Assembly (NCBI RefSeq): GCF_014836715.1
Contig: NZ_JACSQI010000003.1
Location: 65,890 to 129,889 of the forward strand
DNA length: 64,000 bases
Source: Escherichia whittamii
GTDB lineage: Bacteria > Pseudomonadota > Gammaproteobacteria > Enterobacterales > Enterobacteriaceae
Direction: 5' to 3'
Part shown: in pieces, positions 19,857-31,119 of the stretch
Numbering within the stretch: the first letter of the stretch is position 1
How the letters are laid out: each line of letters starts with the position of its first letter
Notes under the pieces: generated by a model
Seen by the model: the letters and a program-made list of their open reading frames with translations, nothing else
Databases searched by the model: none
What the model was told of the DNA's origin: nothing
Program-made: the position numbers and the translations under genes

Positions 19857-22613
19857 ATGACCAACTACAGCCTGCGCGCACGCATGATGATTCTGATCCT
19901 GGCACCGACCGTCCTTATTGGTTTATTGCTGAGTATCTTTTTCGTCGTGCATCGCTATAACGACTTGCAGCGTCAACTGGAAGATGCCGGTGCCAGCATT
20001 ATTGAGCCGCTTGCAGTTTCTACTGAATATGGCATGAGCCTGCAAAATCGCGAATCTATCGGTCAGTTGATAAGCGTTTTGCATCGTCGCCATTCTGATA
20101 TTGTTCGCGCCATTTCAGTTTACGATGAGAATAACCGACTCTTTGTCACCTCCAATTTTCATCTCGACCCTTCATCAATGCAGCTCGGTAGTAACGTGCC
20201 ATTTCCGCGCCAGCTCACTGTCACACGTGATGGCGATCTTATGATTTTGCGTACGCCGATTATCTCCGAAAGTTATTCTCCCGACGAATCGCCCATTAGC
20301 GATGCTAAAAATAGTCAGAATATGCTGGGGTATATTGCCCTTGAGCTGGACCTTAAATCGGTGCGCTTGCAGCAATATAAAGAGATTTTTATTTCCAGCG
20401 TGATGATGCTGTTTTGTATTGGTATTGCACTTATTTTTGGCTGGCGACTCATGCGCGATGTAACCGGCCCGATTCGCAACATGGTGAATACTGTCGACCG
20501 CATCCGCCGAGGGCAACTCGACAGTCGGGTGGAAGGTTTTATGCTCGGCGAGTTGGATATGCTGAAAAACGGCATCAACTCGATGGCAATGTCTCTGGCG
20601 GCTTATCACGAAGAGATGCAGCACAATATCGACCAGGCGACGTCGGATCTGCGTGAAACGCTGGAGCAGATGGAAATTCAGAACGTTGAGTTGGATCTGG
20701 CGAAAAAGCGCGCCCAGGAAGCGGCGCGTATTAAGTCCGAGTTTCTGGCGAATATGTCACATGAGCTGCGCACGCCGCTGAATGGGGTTATTGGCTTTAC
20801 CCGCCTGACGCTGAAAACAGAACTGACGCCGACCCAACGGGATCACCTGAACACGATTGAACGCTCGGCAAATAACTTGCTGGCAATTATTAATGATGTT
20901 CTCGACTTCTCGAAACTGGAAGCAGGCAAGCTGATTCTGGAAAGTATTCCGTTCCCGCTGCGCAGCACGCTGGATGAAGTGGTGACGCTACTGGCACATT
21001 CTTCTCACGATAAAGGGCTGGAATTGACGCTCAATATAAAGAGCGACGTGCCAGATAACGTGATTGGTGACCCACTGCGTTTACAGCAAATCATCACTAA
21101 CCTGGTGGGGAATGCGATTAAATTCACCGAGAATGGCAACATCGATATTCTGGTGGAAAAACGTGCGCTGAGTAATACCAAAGTTCAGATTGAAGTGCAG
21201 ATCCGCGATACCGGTATTGGTATTCCTGAACGCGATCAATCGCGCCTGTTCCAGGCCTTCAGACAGGCAGATGCCAGTATTTCACGCCGTCATGGCGGCA
21301 CCGGGCTGGGGCTGGTGATTACGCAAAAACTGGTTAATGAGATGGGCGGAGATATCTCGTTCCATAGCCAGCCGAATCGTGGTTCAACCTTCTGGTTCCA
21401 TGTTAATCTCGATCTGAACCCGAATATTATTATTGAAGGACCATCCACCCAGTGCCTCGCTGGCAAACGCCTGGCTTATGTCGAACCGAACTCGGCTGCC
21501 GCGCAGTGCACGCTGGATATTTTAAGCGAAACACCGCTTGAGGTGGTCTACAGTCCAAGCTTCTCGGCACTTCCTCCCGCGCATTACGACATGATGTTGT
21601 TAGGGATTGCGGTGACTTTCCGCGAACCGCTAACGATGCAACATGAACGGTTGGCGAAAGCGGTGTCGATGACCGATTTTCTGATGCTCGCCCTTCCTTG
21701 CCATGCACAGGTTAATGCCGAAAAGCTCAAGCAAGATGGTATCGGCGCGTGTCTGCTGAAACCCTTAACGCCTACGCGCCTGTTGCCTGCACTGACGGAA
21801 TTTTGCCATCAAAAGCAAAACACGCTTTTGCCTGTTACTGATGAAAGTAAGCTGGCAATGACGGTTATGGCTGTTGATGATAACCCAGCAAACCTGAAAC
21901 TTATCGGCGCATTGCTGGAAGATATGGTGCAACATGTGGAGCTTTGCGATAGCGGGCATCAGGCGGTTGAACGAGCGAAACAGATGCCGTTCGATTTGAT
22001 CTTAATGGATATTCAAATGCCGGATATGGACGGCATTCGGGCGTGTGAACTCATCCACCAGCTTCCGCACCAGCAACAAACGCCAGTCATCGCGGTGACT
22101 GCACATGCGATGGCTGGGCAAAAAGAGAAATTACTTGGCGCGGGGATGAGCGATTATCTGGCGAAACCGATAGAAGAAGAGCGATTGCATAATTTGCTGC
22201 TGCGCTACAAACCCGGCAGCGGCATTTCTTCCCGCGTTGTGACACCTGAAGTGAACGAAATTGTGGTGAACCAGAATGCGACTCTGGACTGGCAACTGGC
22301 GCTACGCCAGGCAGCTGGCAAAACCGATCTGGCGCGCGATATGCTGCAAATGTTGCTCGATTTCCTGCCAGAAGTTCGCAACAAAGTTGAGGAACAACTG
22401 GTTGGGGAAAATCCGGAAGGCCTGGTTGATTTGATTCATAAACTGCATGGCAGTTGCGGCTATAGCGGTGTGCCGCGTATGAAGAATCTCTGTCAACTTA
22501 TCGAACAACAGCTACGAAGCGGTACTAAAGAAGAAGATTTGGAGCCGGAGCTTCTGGAACTGTTGGACGAGATGGATAATGTGGCGCGCGAAGCCAGCAA
22601 AATTCTCGGGTAA
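19857..22613 (+). CDS. barA: Hybrid sensor histidine kinase BarA
   Basis: 918 residues. Membrane sensor of short carboxylates that phosphorylates UvrY and so raises CsrB/CsrC levels. Two TM segments (about 10-30 and 176-196) flank a periplasmic loop. HAMP follows, then HisKA with [10 protein letters not shown] (His near 302), HATPase ([17 protein letters not shown]), a degenerate middle receiver, a receiver with [13 protein letters not shown] (Asp near 718) and HPt with [12 protein letters not shown] (His near 861). Its regulatory target csrB lies 6.4 kb away in this window. Confidence 0.98.
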   Translation: MTNYSLRARMMILILAPTVLIGLLLSIFFVVHRYNDLQRQLEDAGASIIEPLAVSTEYGMSLQNRESIGQLISVLHRRHSDIVRAISVYDENNRLFVTSNFHLDPSSMQLGSNVPFPRQLTVTRDGDLMILRTPIISESYSPDESPISDAKNSQNMLGYIALELDLKSVRLQQYKEIFISSVMMLFCIGIALIFGWRLMRDVTGPIRNMVNTVDRIRRGQLDSRVEGFMLGELDMLKNGINSMAMSLAAYHEEMQHNIDQATSDLRETLEQMEIQNVELDLAKKRAQEAARIKSEFLANMSHELRTPLNGVIGFTRLTLKTELTPTQRDHLNTIERSANNLLAIINDVLDFSKLEAGKLILESIPFPLRSTLDEVVTLLAHSSHDKGLELTLNIKSDVPDNVIGDPLRLQQIITNLVGNAIKFTENGNIDILVEKRALSNTKVQIEVQIRDTGIGIPERDQSRLFQAFRQADASISRRHGGTGLGLVITQKLVNEMGGDISFHSQPNRGSTFWFHVNLDLNPNIIIEGPSTQCLAGKRLAYVEPNSAAAQCTLDILSETPLEVVYSPSFSALPPAHYDMMLLGIAVTFREPLTMQHERLAKAVSMTDFLMLALPCHAQVNAEKLKQDGIGACLLKPLTPTRLLPALTEFCHQKQNTLLPVTDESKLAMTVMAVDDNPANLKLIGALLEDMVQHVELCDSGHQAVERAKQMPFDLILMDIQMPDMDGIRACELIHQLPHQQQTPVIAVTAHAMAGQKEKLLGAGMSDYLAKPIEEERLHNLLLRYKPGSGISSRVVTPEVNEIVVNQNATLDWQLALRQAAGKTDLARDMLQMLLDFLPEVRNKVEEQLVGENPEGLVDLIHKLHGSCGYSGVPRMKNLCQLIEQQLRSGTKEEDLEPELLELLDEMDNVAREASKILG

Positions 22614-22631
22614 TAAATATTCTACCGAGTA

Positions 22632-22657
22632 AAAACCGGCTTCTTATGAAGTCGGTT
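22632..22657 (+). terminator. Hairpin after barA
   Basis: AAACCGGCTTC-TTAT-GAAGTCGGTTT makes an 11-bp stem with one wobble, 19 bases after the barA stop. The T-run is short. A second hairpin at 22810-22836 (AACCAGCTC...GAGCCGGTTTTTG) has a better T-run and may be the final stop. Confidence 0.6.
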
Positions 22658-22687
22658 TCAGATTGGTGATAAAGTGCCTGTGTTTAT

Positions 22688-22785
22688 GCCGGATGCGGCG
22701 TTAACGCCTTATCCGGCCTGCAAAACCATTCAAATTCAATGAATTAAAAAAGAATTTAGGCCAGATAAGCGTAGCGCATCAGGCA
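22688..22785. repeat. BIME (two REP units) between barA and gudD
   Basis: GCCGGATGCGGCG...CCTTATCCGGC at 22688-22718 and, in the opposite orientation, AGATAAGCGTAGCGCATCAG within 22759-22785. This is the usual paired REP arrangement at the ends of convergent operons. Confidence 0.85.
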
Positions 22786-22846
22786 ATTTTGCGTTTGTCA
22801 TCAGTCTCAAACCAGCTCCTGGCAGAGCCGGTTTTTGTTTTCTGCC

Positions 22847-24187
22847 TTAACGCACCATGCACGGACGCTTGTTATCGAACGTCCAGCCAGGGATCAGGTA
22901 CTGCATTCCTATCGCATCGTCACGCGCACCAAGCCCGTATTTCTGATACAACTCGTGCGCTTTCATCACCTGATCCATATCGATTTCTACGCCCAACCCC
23001 GGTTTTTCAGGCACCTGTACCAGACCGCCTTTAATCTCAAACGGTTCTTTGGTCAGGCGCTGATTTCCTTCCTGCCAAATCCAGTGCGTATCAATAGCAG
23101 TAATTTTACCCGGTGCAGCAGCGGCAACATGGGTAAACATCGCCAGAGAAATATCGAAGTGGTTGTTAGAGTGTGAACCCCAGGTCAGTCCAAATTCATG
23201 GCACATTTGCGCCACGCGCACTGAACCTTGCATCGTCCAGAAATGCGGGTCCGCCAGCGGAATATCGACTGATTGCAGAGAGAGAGTATGGCCCATCTGC
23301 CGCCAGTCGGTGGCGATCATGTTGGTTGCGGTCGGCAGACCTGTCGCGCGACGGAACTCTGCCATCACTTCACGTCCGGAGAAACCCTGCTCCGCACCGC
23401 ACGGGTCTTCTGCATAAGCCAGCGAACCTTTCAGGTACTTACCAATTTTAATCGCTTCATTCAGCGACCAGGCACCGTTAGGATCGAGTGTAATACGCGC
23501 CTGTGGGAAGCGTTTCGCCAGCGCTACGATAGACTCAGCTTCCTCTTCACCAGCCAGTACCCCGCCCTTCAGTTTGAAATCGTTAAAGCCATATTTTTCA
23601 TACGCCGCTTCAGCCAGGCGCACCACCGCTTCCGGCGTCATGGCTTCTTCGTGGCGCAGGCGATACCAGTCGCATTTGTCATCCGGCTGGCTTTGATACG
23701 GTAACGGTGTGGCTTTGCGATTACCGACAAAGAACAGATACCCCAGCATTTCCACTTCGCTACGCTGTTGACCATCGCCCAGCAGCGACGCCACGTTAAC
23801 CCCAAGGTGTTGTCCAAGCAAATCCAGCATTGCCGCTTCGATCCCGGTTACCACGTGGATAGTGGTACGCAGGTCAAAAGTCTGTAAACCGCGCCCGCCA
23901 GCATCACGATCGGCAAAAGTGTTACGTACCAGCGTCAGAACGTTTTTGTATTCACCCAGCGTTTTCCCCACCACCAGCGGAATCGCATCTTCCAGCGTTT
24001 TACGAATTTTCTCGCCGCCGGGGATTTCTCCTACGCCGGTATGACCGGAGTTATCTTTAATGATCACAATGTTACGCGTGAAGAATGGTGCGTGTGCGCC
24101 ACTCAGGTTCATCAGCATACTGTCGTGACCCGCTACCGGGATGATCTGCATTTCAGTAACAACAGGCGTCGTAAATTGAGAACTCAT
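22847..24187 (-). CDS. gudD: D-glucarate dehydratase
   Basis: 446 residues from the ATG at 24187, which has an AAGGAC ribosome binding site; an eight-codon upstream extension is unlikely. Enolase-superfamily enzyme that dehydrates D-glucarate (and L-idarate) to 5-keto-4-deoxyglucarate. Metal and catalytic elements seen: [13 protein letters not shown] (the KxK-type lysine), [27 protein letters not shown] and the His of [12 protein letters not shown]. Last gene of the gudP-gudX-gudD operon. CdaR is the known activator; garD and garL act elsewhere. Confidence 0.97.
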   Translation of the reverse strand: MSSQFTTPVVTEMQIIPVAGHDSMLMNLSGAHAPFFTRNIVIIKDNSGHTGVGEIPGGEKIRKTLEDAIPLVVGKTLGEYKNVLTLVRNTFADRDAGGRGLQTFDLRTTIHVVTGIEAAMLDLLGQHLGVNVASLLGDGQQRSEVEMLGYLFFVGNRKATPLPYQSQPDDKCDWYRLRHEEAMTPEAVVRLAEAAYEKYGFNDFKLKGGVLAGEEEAESIVALAKRFPQARITLDPNGAWSLNEAIKIGKYLKGSLAYAEDPCGAEQGFSGREVMAEFRRATGLPTATNMIATDWRQMGHTLSLQSVDIPLADPHFWTMQGSVRVAQMCHEFGLTWGSHSNNHFDISLAMFTHVAAAAPGKITAIDTHWIWQEGNQRLTKEPFEIKGGLVQVPEKPGLGVEIDMDQVMKAHELYQKYGLGARDDAIGMQYLIPGWTFDNKRPCMVR

Positions 24188-24207
24188 ATTTATGTCCTTA
24201 TTCAAAA

Positions 24208-25548
24208 TCAATGACGGCCGAAAACGGGACGTTTACGGTCAAAGGTCCAGCCAGGGATCAAGTATTGCATCGGCCCCGCGTCGTTACGCGCGCCGCCAGG
24301 CAGACGTTTATAGGCTTCATGCGCCTTCTGTACCTGTTCCCAGTCCAGTTCCACGCCCAGACCGGGCGCATCAGGAACGACTATTTTTCCGTTTTTAATC
24401 TCCAGCGGATTTTTGGTCAGGCGGCAATCGCCCTCCTGCCAAATCCAGTGGGTATCGATAGCAGTAGGATTACCCGGCGCTGCCGCCCCCACATGGGTAA
24501 ACATCGCCAGAGAGATATCGAAATGGTTGTTGGAATGACAGCCCCAGGTCAGCCCCCAGTCGTCGCAAAGCTGCGCCACGCGGACTGCACCGGAAAGCGT
24601 CCAGAAATGCGGGTCGGCAAGCGGAATATCTACAGCATTGAGCATCACCGCATGACCCATTTCGCGCCAGTTGGTGGCGATCATGTTGGTCGCGACGGGC
24701 AAGCCGGTCGCTCGCCGAAACTCCGCCATCACTTCACGCCCGGAGAAGCCCTGCTCTGCGCCGCACGGATCTTCGGCGTAGGTGAGAACATCATTCAGCC
24801 CCTTGCACAGAGAAATGGCTTCATCAAGCAGCCATGCACCGTTGGGATCAACGGTAATTCGCGCATCCGGGAAGCGTTTCTTCAACGCGCGAACGGTGTC
24901 GATTTCCTGCTCGCCGGGTAATACGCCACCTTTAAGTTTGAAATCTTTAAAACCGTAGCGATCCTGCGAGGCTTCCGCCAAACGCACAACGGCTTCGCTG
25001 TTCATCGCTTTCTGGTGACGCAACTGATACCACTCGTGGTTGCCTGGAGTACAGTCCAGATAAGGAAGATCGGTTTTAGTCCGATCACCGATATAAAACA
25101 GATAACCGAGGACGGTAATAGCGTCGCGTTGCTTGCCTGGGCCTAGCAGTTCACAGACGGGAACATTCAGCGCCTTACCTAACAGGTCGAGCAAAGCGGC
25201 TTCCAGCGCCGCCACGGCATTAACGCGCAATTCAAAGGTCCAGGCCCCTTTGCCGAAGGTATCAAAATCGGCGGCCTGATTGCCTTTATGCACCTGCTGG
25301 ACCACTTTATTCAGTCGCGCGACTTCCTGGCCCAGAACCATCGGAATAGCATCGACAAGCGTCTGATAAATCACCTCTCCGCCCGGCGCTTCACCAATGC
25401 CGGTATTTCCGGCATTATCGGTGAGCACCACGATATTGCGGGTGAAGTATGCGTTATGCGCACCACCAATATTAAGCAACATGCTGTCATGTCCAGCGAC
25501 CGGAATGACTTTCATATCAGTAATGACTGGACTGGATTGTGTCGTCAT
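24208..25548 (-). CDS. gudX: Glucarate dehydratase-related protein GudX
   Basis: 446 residues, close paralog of GudD with the same [22 protein letters not shown] and [14 protein letters not shown] motifs. GudX is known as a GudD relative with little or no dehydratase activity of its own; it may form mixed complexes with GudD. One base separates it from gudP upstream and 20 bases from gudD downstream, so the three genes are one operon. The pair is a tandem duplication. Confidence 0.95.
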   Translation of the reverse strand: MTTQSSPVITDMKVIPVAGHDSMLLNIGGAHNAYFTRNIVVLTDNAGNTGIGEAPGGEVIYQTLVDAIPMVLGQEVARLNKVVQQVHKGNQAADFDTFGKGAWTFELRVNAVAALEAALLDLLGKALNVPVCELLGPGKQRDAITVLGYLFYIGDRTKTDLPYLDCTPGNHEWYQLRHQKAMNSEAVVRLAEASQDRYGFKDFKLKGGVLPGEQEIDTVRALKKRFPDARITVDPNGAWLLDEAISLCKGLNDVLTYAEDPCGAEQGFSGREVMAEFRRATGLPVATNMIATNWREMGHAVMLNAVDIPLADPHFWTLSGAVRVAQLCDDWGLTWGCHSNNHFDISLAMFTHVGAAAPGNPTAIDTHWIWQEGDCRLTKNPLEIKNGKIVVPDAPGLGVELDWEQVQKAHEAYKRLPGGARNDAGPMQYLIPGWTFDRKRPVFGRH

Positions 25549-25549
25549 C

Positions 25550-26902
25550 TTATTGCCCCGCGACAGGTTTCAACTCGATACGCTTAATATCGCCCACCAG
25601 CACCAGATAGCTCAGAACCGCGATTAAGGCATGAACCCCGACGTAAATCAGCGCCCCATTAAAGGAGCCAGTAGTGCCAACGATATAACCAATTGCGATT
25701 GGCGTGACGATACCGGAAATGTTACCGAACATATTGAACAGGCCGCCGGAAAGACCGCTAATCTCTTTCGGCGCAGTATCTGCCATTACCGCCCACCCCA
25801 GCGCCCCGATGCCTTTACCAAAGAAGGCCAACGCCATAAAACCGATGATCATCCACTCAACGTCGACGTAGTTACAGAACACCATCACCATCGACAACAA
25901 CATGCCCATCACGATCGGTGTTTTACGCGCAATGTTCAGTGAACCAGTGCGACGCATCAACCAGTCGGAAATAATTCCCCCCAGCACACCGCCGATAAAA
26001 CCGCAAACCGCCGGTACTGACGCGACGAATCCCGCTTTCAGAATCGACATCCCGCGCGCCTGCACCAGATAAACCGGGAACCAGGTAATAAAGAAGTAAG
26101 TCAGGGCGTTGATACAATACTGGCCGATATAAACACCGATCATCATCCGCGAACCGAGCAACTGTTTGATCTGCCCCCACTTCACGCTGAACGGTACTTT
26201 AACTTTGGTGTTTTGCTGATCCATATTGATCAGCGCTCCGCCCGCGGCGATGTACTCCAGCTCTTTCTGATTTACGCCCGGATGTTGATTTGGTTCGTGG
26301 ATAACTTTCAGCCAGACAAAACTGATAACTACGCCCAGGCCTCCCATAAAGAAGAAGACGTGTGACCAGCCCACTTCATGAGTCAACCAGCCCATAATCG
26401 GCGCGAAGATAACCGTCGCAAAGTATTGTGCGGAGTTAAAAATCGATACCGCCGTTCCCCTTTCCTGCGCCGGGAACCAGGCTGCCACGATTCGGCTGTT
26501 GCCGGGAAAAGAAGGTGCTTCGGCAAGCCCTACCAGGAAGCGGAGAGTAAACAGGGCAACGATAATGCCGAATCCACTAAAGATATCGACGAAACCTTGC
26601 AGTAAGGTAAACATCGACCAGATAAAGATCGACCAGAAGTAGACGCGTTTTGAACCAAAGCGGTCCAGCAACCAGCCGCCAGGGATCTGTCCGATAACAT
26701 AAGCCCATGAGAAAGCAGAGAACACATAGCCCATTCCCACCGGATCAAGGCCGATATCTTTGGCCATTTCTGAACCGGCAATGGAAAGCGTAGCGCGGTC
26801 ACCGTAGTTGAAGGATGTGACGATAAACAACATCACCACTATCCAGTAGCGGGCATTCGTGCGTTTTTCCACACTGCTCGCAGCCTGACTTAAAGAACTC
26901 AT
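25550..26902 (-). CDS. gudP: D-glucarate/galactarate transporter GudP
   Basis: 450 residues from the ATG at 26902 (upstream codons to 27103 are leader). MFS carrier of the anion:cation symporter branch that imports D-glucarate with protons. Motif [16 protein letters not shown] after TM2, an early NYGDRA, and about twelve hydrophobic segments. First gene of the gud operon. The start [20 protein letters not shown] matches the family. Confidence 0.96.
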   Translation of the reverse strand: MSSLSQAASSVEKRTNARYWIVVMLFIVTSFNYGDRATLSIAGSEMAKDIGLDPVGMGYVFSAFSWAYVIGQIPGGWLLDRFGSKRVYFWSIFIWSMFTLLQGFVDIFSGFGIIVALFTLRFLVGLAEAPSFPGNSRIVAAWFPAQERGTAVSIFNSAQYFATVIFAPIMGWLTHEVGWSHVFFFMGGLGVVISFVWLKVIHEPNQHPGVNQKELEYIAAGGALINMDQQNTKVKVPFSVKWGQIKQLLGSRMMIGVYIGQYCINALTYFFITWFPVYLVQARGMSILKAGFVASVPAVCGFIGGVLGGIISDWLMRRTGSLNIARKTPIVMGMLLSMVMVFCNYVDVEWMIIGFMALAFFGKGIGALGWAVMADTAPKEISGLSGGLFNMFGNISGIVTPIAIGYIVGTTGSFNGALIYVGVHALIAVLSYLVLVGDIKRIELKPVAGQ

Positions 26903-27345
26903 TGTTGCACTCCTGAAAATTCGCGTTAGCCACGCTCGCTCTGGACTGCGACATCGCCAGGAAATCAGAGGTGACGTAGGGTATTTTTTGCCGTTTTTAT
27001 AGGTCGTTCGCCGAATACGGCGCGTGTTTATATCTGGCTGTAGCAGTATAAAAAGCACGCCATAGCGGCTCACCGTGCAACAACACAACATTAATGCGTT
27101 CAATGAGGCTCGATTTTGGCATTAGCCCTGGACGGTGGAATCCACTTCACGGAAATGAAAACAAGAACAAGAAAGGAAGGGTTAAAACAGAGAAATAAAG
27201 AAGAGTATGAAATAGATCGCTTGACTCCAGGCAAACGCCAATAAAAATCCGCGCTAATAAGCAGTTTTTACTGGCATTTGCCTGAAAAGACTCGATTCAG
27301 CGCCGCTAAAACGACATTTTTCTGATCGCAGGACATTACAACAAA
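26903..27345 (-). promoter_or_regulatory. gud operon leader and control region
   Basis: 443 bases without a gene. On the minus strand TATACT (27050-27045) is a fair -10 hexamer, with only a weak GTGAGC 17 bases upstream, which fits an activator-dependent promoter; CdaR is the known activator of gud. That predicts a leader of about 140 bases. A small CGCCG-AATA-CGGCG hairpin (27009-27022) lies in it. I could not identify a CdaR or CRP site with confidence. Confidence 0.4.
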
Positions 27346-27795
27346 TCAGGACAACAGCGTACCCCACTGTTCAACCCACGGATTGGATTCCGATTCTGGT
27401 TCTGGGGTTTCACTGGCATCAATCAGTAGCATTTCCCCTACCCGCTGCGCGCTCTGTTCCTGTAACAAAGCATCGAACTGTTTACCACCGTTGCAAAAAT
27501 TCACATAACTGCTGTCGCCGAGCGCAATCACGCCGTAACGCAGATTCGGCTGGAAGCCCAGGCTATCCTTGATTCCCAGAAAGAGCGGCACAATGCTGTC
27601 AGGAAGGTCGCCCTGCCCGGTCGTGGACGTAACCACCAGAACATATTTGTCCTGATAGGGTAACCAGTCGCTCAATTCTGGGTCTTCAAACACCGTTGCT
27701 TTGTGGCCCTGTGCGGTCAGAATCGCTTCCGCTTCTTCGGCCACTAGCAGTGAATTCCCGTACATGGTGCCCACAAAAATACCAATTTCCGCCAT
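27346..27795 (-). CDS. yqcA: Flavodoxin-like protein YqcA
   Basis: 149 residues. Single flavodoxin domain with the FMN phosphate loop VGTMYGNSL (8-16) and the second loop [12 protein letters not shown] near 85. Probably a small cytoplasmic FMN electron carrier; it has been suggested to serve pseudouridine or other tRNA-related chemistry because of its neighbour truC, but no partner is proven. 17 bases after truC in the same direction. Confidence 0.95.
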   Translation of the reverse strand: MAEIGIFVGTMYGNSLLVAEEAEAILTAQGHKATVFEDPELSDWLPYQDKYVLVVTSTTGQGDLPDSIVPLFLGIKDSLGFQPNLRYGVIALGDSSYVNFCNGGKQFDALLQEQSAQRVGEMLLIDASETPEPESESNPWVEQWGTLLS

Positions 27796-27812
27796 ACCGT
27801 TTTCTCCCTGGA

Positions 27813-28595
27813 TTAGGAACTTATCTCACCATCCTGACCCGATGGCGCGCTGAACTCAACCCTTTCATTTTCAGGAAGCTGACCGCGCCAGCCAAATTGT
27901 GATAATGCCTGCATCCAGGTGTCGTCCAGACCGGCGTGAATAGTCAGCGGCTCGCCAGTAAAAGGATGCGTCAATGACAACTTGCTGGCGTGCAACATTA
28001 ACCGCCGGAGGCCAAAATGTTCAGCCGCGCTGCGATTCTGGCGTAAATCGCCATGTTTGCTGTCGCCAATAATCGGATGGCGCAAATGGGCGAGATGGCG
28101 ACGAAGCTGGTGTTTTCGTCCGGTTTTCGGCTCCAGTTCCACCAGACCGTAGCGTGTCGTCGGGTAACGCCCGGTCGCGACGGGCATTTCTACGCTCGCC
28201 AGTCCGCGATAACGCGTTACCGCCGGCTGCGGGCCTTTATCTTCGCGGGCGAATTTATCAGCAATTTTATCCAGTTCCTCCACCAGCGGATAATCCAGTT
28301 CCGCCTCTTCCATCAGCCAGCCGCGCACAATCGCATGGTAGCGTTTCTGTATTTGGTGCTGTTCAAACTGTTGCGCTAACAGCCGCCCGGCCTCGCTGGA
28401 TAATCCCATCAGCAATACACCGGAAGTCGGTCGGTCCAGACGATGTGCGGTAAAAACGTGCTGACCAATCTGGTCACGCACGGTTTGCATGACCACCACT
28501 TTCTCGTCGCGATCCAGCCAGCTTCGGTGGACCAGCCAGCCAGACGGTTTGTTAACCGCAACCAGCCATTCATCCTGGTAGAGTATTTCCAGCAT
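27813..28595 (-). CDS. truC: tRNA pseudouridine(65) synthase TruC
   Basis: 260 residues. RluA-family synthase that makes pseudouridine at position 65 of certain tRNAs. The catalytic Asp is in [15 protein letters not shown] (about 51-65); the family's [15 protein letters not shown] follows. The start codon overlaps the yqcC stop by one base, so the two are translationally coupled; yqcA follows. Confidence 0.96.
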   Translation of the reverse strand: MLEILYQDEWLVAVNKPSGWLVHRSWLDRDEKVVVMQTVRDQIGQHVFTAHRLDRPTSGVLLMGLSSEAGRLLAQQFEQHQIQKRYHAIVRGWLMEEAELDYPLVEELDKIADKFAREDKGPQPAVTRYRGLASVEMPVATGRYPTTRYGLVELEPKTGRKHQLRRHLAHLRHPIIGDSKHGDLRQNRSAAEHFGLRRLMLHASKLSLTHPFTGEPLTIHAGLDDTWMQALSQFGWRGQLPENERVEFSAPSGQDGEISS

Positions 28596-28924
28596 CAGTT
28601 TGTATCATCCGCAAAAAGCGCATCCAGTTTTTCCAGCTCCGCCAGAATAAGCGCGCGCTGGGGATGGTCCGTCGCCAGCGCCATTTCATAATACGGCGCC
28701 ACGGCAAAAGCCCCCGGCAATGGCTGATTATTATCTAAGAGATCGAGCATTCGCGGGATCAGTACCCATTGCAACCACTCCAGTGGCTCCATGGTGTCCA
28801 TAAAGAAAGGTTGGGTACTGTTGAATTGATGCGGCTGCGGTTCATCGCTCCGCCAGTGCTGATGTTCACGCAGTAATGTTTCAAGCGCCTGCAACTGAAG
28901 ACGAACGCGGTCATGAGTGGTCAT
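28595..28924 (-). CDS. yqcC: DUF446-family protein YqcC
   Basis: 109 residues, small acidic cytoplasmic protein, length usual for YqcC. Family motifs such as QPFFMDTMEPLEWLQWVLIPRM are visible near 38-60. No proven function. First gene of yqcC-truC-yqcA, and csrB ends just upstream on the same strand. Confidence 0.93.
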   Translation of the reverse strand: MTTHDRVRLQLQALETLLREHQHWRSDEPQPHQFNSTQPFFMDTMEPLEWLQWVLIPRMLDLLDNNQPLPGAFAVAPYYEMALATDHPQRALILAELEKLDALFADDTN

Positions 28925-28967
28925 AAAGCAACCTCAAGAAGAAAAAACTGCCGCGAAGGATAGCAGG

Positions 28968-29336
28968 AATAAAAAAAGGGAGCACTGTATTCACAGTGCT
29001 CCCGGTTCGTTTCGCAGCATTCCAGCTACTTTTGTTGCTCCCTGCTCATCCTTGACAACTTTTCCTGTGGCCTTGCGACCAATCGTTCATCCTGAACTAA
29101 TGCTTCCTGCTCACACCACCCCGATGTGATACTTCATCCTGAAGTGTCCCTGGCCATCCTGACCCACCGAATCATCCTGACCGGTTCTCATTCTCCATCC
29201 TGGAGGTGTCCTTTAACGCATCCCGCGTTTTCCTCTTCGCTTCATCCAGAAGCCTTTCCCTGAAACACCATCCTGGCGTGTCCTTTAGAAGTGTCATCAT
29301 CCTGATGTTCACTTCGTTGTCTGACTCCCTGTCGAC
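28968..29336 (-). ncRNA. csrB: CsrB regulatory RNA
   Basis: 369 bases on the minus strand. It begins GUCGACAGGGAGUCAGACAA and ends in the hairpin GGGAGCACUG...CAGUGCUCCC with seven U. About twenty GGA triplets (seen as TCC on the plus strand), many as CAGGAU, are spread along it. They are binding sites with which CsrB titrates the translational regulator CsrA. Transcription depends on BarA/UvrY. The open reading frames across it are chance. Confidence 0.97.
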
Positions 29337-29493
29337 GAAGATAGAATCGTCTTTTTCGCTGAGTCTTACAAGGCGCTTACAGACAATGCCTTAAGGAAAA
29401 TTTCATATAAAAGTTAAGAATCTGCCGTCAATACATTGATTTAAAATAGAAATATCGATTCTTATCTTTTTAAGTATTCACTTACTTCCTGGC

Positions 29494-29527
29494 GATCTCT
29501 TACAGGGTCTGTAAGAGATCTCTCACA
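29494..29527 (-). promoter_or_regulatory. UvrY-type box upstream of csrB
   Basis: TGTAAGAGATCTCTCACA (29510-29527) differs at one position from the palindrome known for UvrY at csrB, and its centre is about 182 bases upstream of the csrB start. It overlaps a 12-bp inverted repeat, GATCTCTTACAG/CTGTAAGAGATC (29494-29520). It links the barA gene in this window to csrB. Confidence 0.8.
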
Positions 29528-29546
29528 GCCAGACGGGGTATTTGGA

Positions 29547-30092
29547 TTACAGAAGAGGCTTAAGCTGCGTAAGGAATTCCGCAAGATTTGAGGCTAATTG
29601 CGTACGATTCCGCGTACCCAGCGTCTCTTTGCATACTTCGCCAGAGAGATTACACACCGAAATCACTTCCAACTCTTCTTCCAGTGTGGCGATAAATAAC
29701 GTGGGGGACAGTTTTAGACGTTTCTGGGTAACCAGATGTCCAATCAGGTTTTCCTGCACCCGGTGGAAGTCATCTTCGCTCCAGGTTTGCAGTAATGTCA
29801 GTTTGATATCGCCAAACTGCGCATACATATCCCCGGCAAACTGGGTCGTATAGAAGGCATGAATTGCGGGTTGTATCACAATGTCAAACGCACGTTCAAC
29901 CGCGTTTACATTTTGCTCACCGCTAAACGGCTGCGGTTGCCAGAACACAGCATCATTAGTGGTTGAAATAATGCATGGTGAAGGAACGCCATATAGCTCC
30001 TCGCTTAACGGCCAACTATTGTGCTGTTCGTGCCAGGCATCGCAGTAACGCGTGGTAAAATCTCTCAAGGCTTGTGCGGTCAATTCGTCCAC
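29547..30092 (-). CDS. syd: SecY-interacting protein Syd
   Basis: 181 residues. Soluble protein that binds the cytoplasmic face of SecY and counters faulty translocons. The start [20 protein letters not shown] and the length match the family. Divergent from queF (67-base gap). Confidence 0.95.
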   Translation of the reverse strand: MDELTAQALRDFTTRYCDAWHEQHNSWPLSEELYGVPSPCIISTTNDAVFWQPQPFSGEQNVNAVERAFDIVIQPAIHAFYTTQFAGDMYAQFGDIKLTLLQTWSEDDFHRVQENLIGHLVTQKRLKLSPTLFIATLEEELEVISVCNLSGEVCKETLGTRNRTQLASNLAEFLTQLKPLL

Positions 30093-30159
30093 TAATTTCT
30101 CTCTTCACTTAAACCGGATACACTTGTCGTTTAGTTTATCTGGTTTATGACGGTGAAAC

Positions 30160-31008
30160 ATGTCTTCTTATGCAAACCATCAGGCACTTGCGGGCCTGAC
30201 TCTTGGAAAATCAACTGATTACCGGGATACCTACGACGCCAGCCTGCTACAAGGCGTTCCACGTAGTTTGAATCGCGATCCGCTGGGCCTGAAAGCAGAT
30301 AATCTGCCTTTTCACGGTACGGATATCTGGACGCTGTATGAACTTTCCTGGCTGAATGCGAAAGGTTTGCCGCAGGTTGCCGTGGGTCATGTTGAACTTG
30401 ATTACACCAGCGTAAATCTCATTGAGTCGAAGAGTTTTAAGCTCTATCTCAACAGCTTTAACCAGACTCGCTTTAACAACTGGGAGGAAGTGCGCCAGAC
30501 GCTGGAGCGCGACTTAAGCACCTGCGCCCAGGGTAACGTTAGCGTGGCGTTATATCGTCTTGATGAACTGGAAGGTCAGCCGGTGGGGCATTTCAATGGC
30601 ACCTGCATTGATGACCAGGATATCGCTATCGATAACTATGAATTCACCACTGACTATCTTGAGAATGCCACCAGCGGCGAGAAAGTGGTGGAAGAAACTC
30701 TCGTTAGCCACCTGCTGAAATCAAACTGCCTGATTACTCATCAGCCAGACTGGGGATCTATCCAAATTCAGTATCGTGGGCGCAAGATTGACAGGGAAAA
30801 ACTGCTGCGTTATCTGGTTTCTTTCCGTCATCATAACGAGTTCCATGAACAGTGCGTAGAACGCATTTTTAATGACCTGTTACGCTTCTGCCAGCCAGAG
30901 AAATTAAGCGTTTACGCACGTTATACCCGTCGTGGCGGTCTGGACATTAACCCGTGGCGCAGTAACGGTGATTTTGTCCCATCAACAACCCGTCTGGCAC
31001 GGCAATAA
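30160..31008 (+). CDS. queF: NADPH-dependent preQ0 reductase QueF
   Basis: 282 residues, the long bimodular form. Reduces the nitrile of preQ0 to the amine preQ1. The QueF motif [17 protein letters not shown] is near 89-105. The nucleophilic Cys is in [16 protein letters not shown] near 190, with [10 protein letters not shown] after it. Works later in the queuosine pathway than QueE, which is coded 22 kb away in this window. Confidence 0.97.
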   Translation: MSSYANHQALAGLTLGKSTDYRDTYDASLLQGVPRSLNRDPLGLKADNLPFHGTDIWTLYELSWLNAKGLPQVAVGHVELDYTSVNLIESKSFKLYLNSFNQTRFNNWEEVRQTLERDLSTCAQGNVSVALYRLDELEGQPVGHFNGTCIDDQDIAIDNYEFTTDYLENATSGEKVVEETLVSHLLKSNCLITHQPDWGSIQIQYRGRKIDREKLLRYLVSFRHHNEFHEQCVERIFNDLLRFCQPEKLSVYARYTRRGGLDINPWRSNGDFVPSTTRLARQ

Positions 31009-31119
31009 AATTTTTCTCAATTTTGCGTGCTGGATTCACGCATAAGGTTGTGAAAGGTCATCAGGCAGGGCTATTGTAATCAAAGGGAATGACGATAAAC
31101 GTCCCATAAGGAGTTTTTC

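Noticed and set aside
24208..25548. GudX as a pseudogene of gudD
   Set aside because: The frame is full length and the enolase-superfamily motifs are kept; it is a diverged paralog also found in K-12.
29206..29394. Small open frame upstream of syd
   Set aside because: Lies across the csrB RNA and its promoter; no ribosome binding site and no conserved protein.
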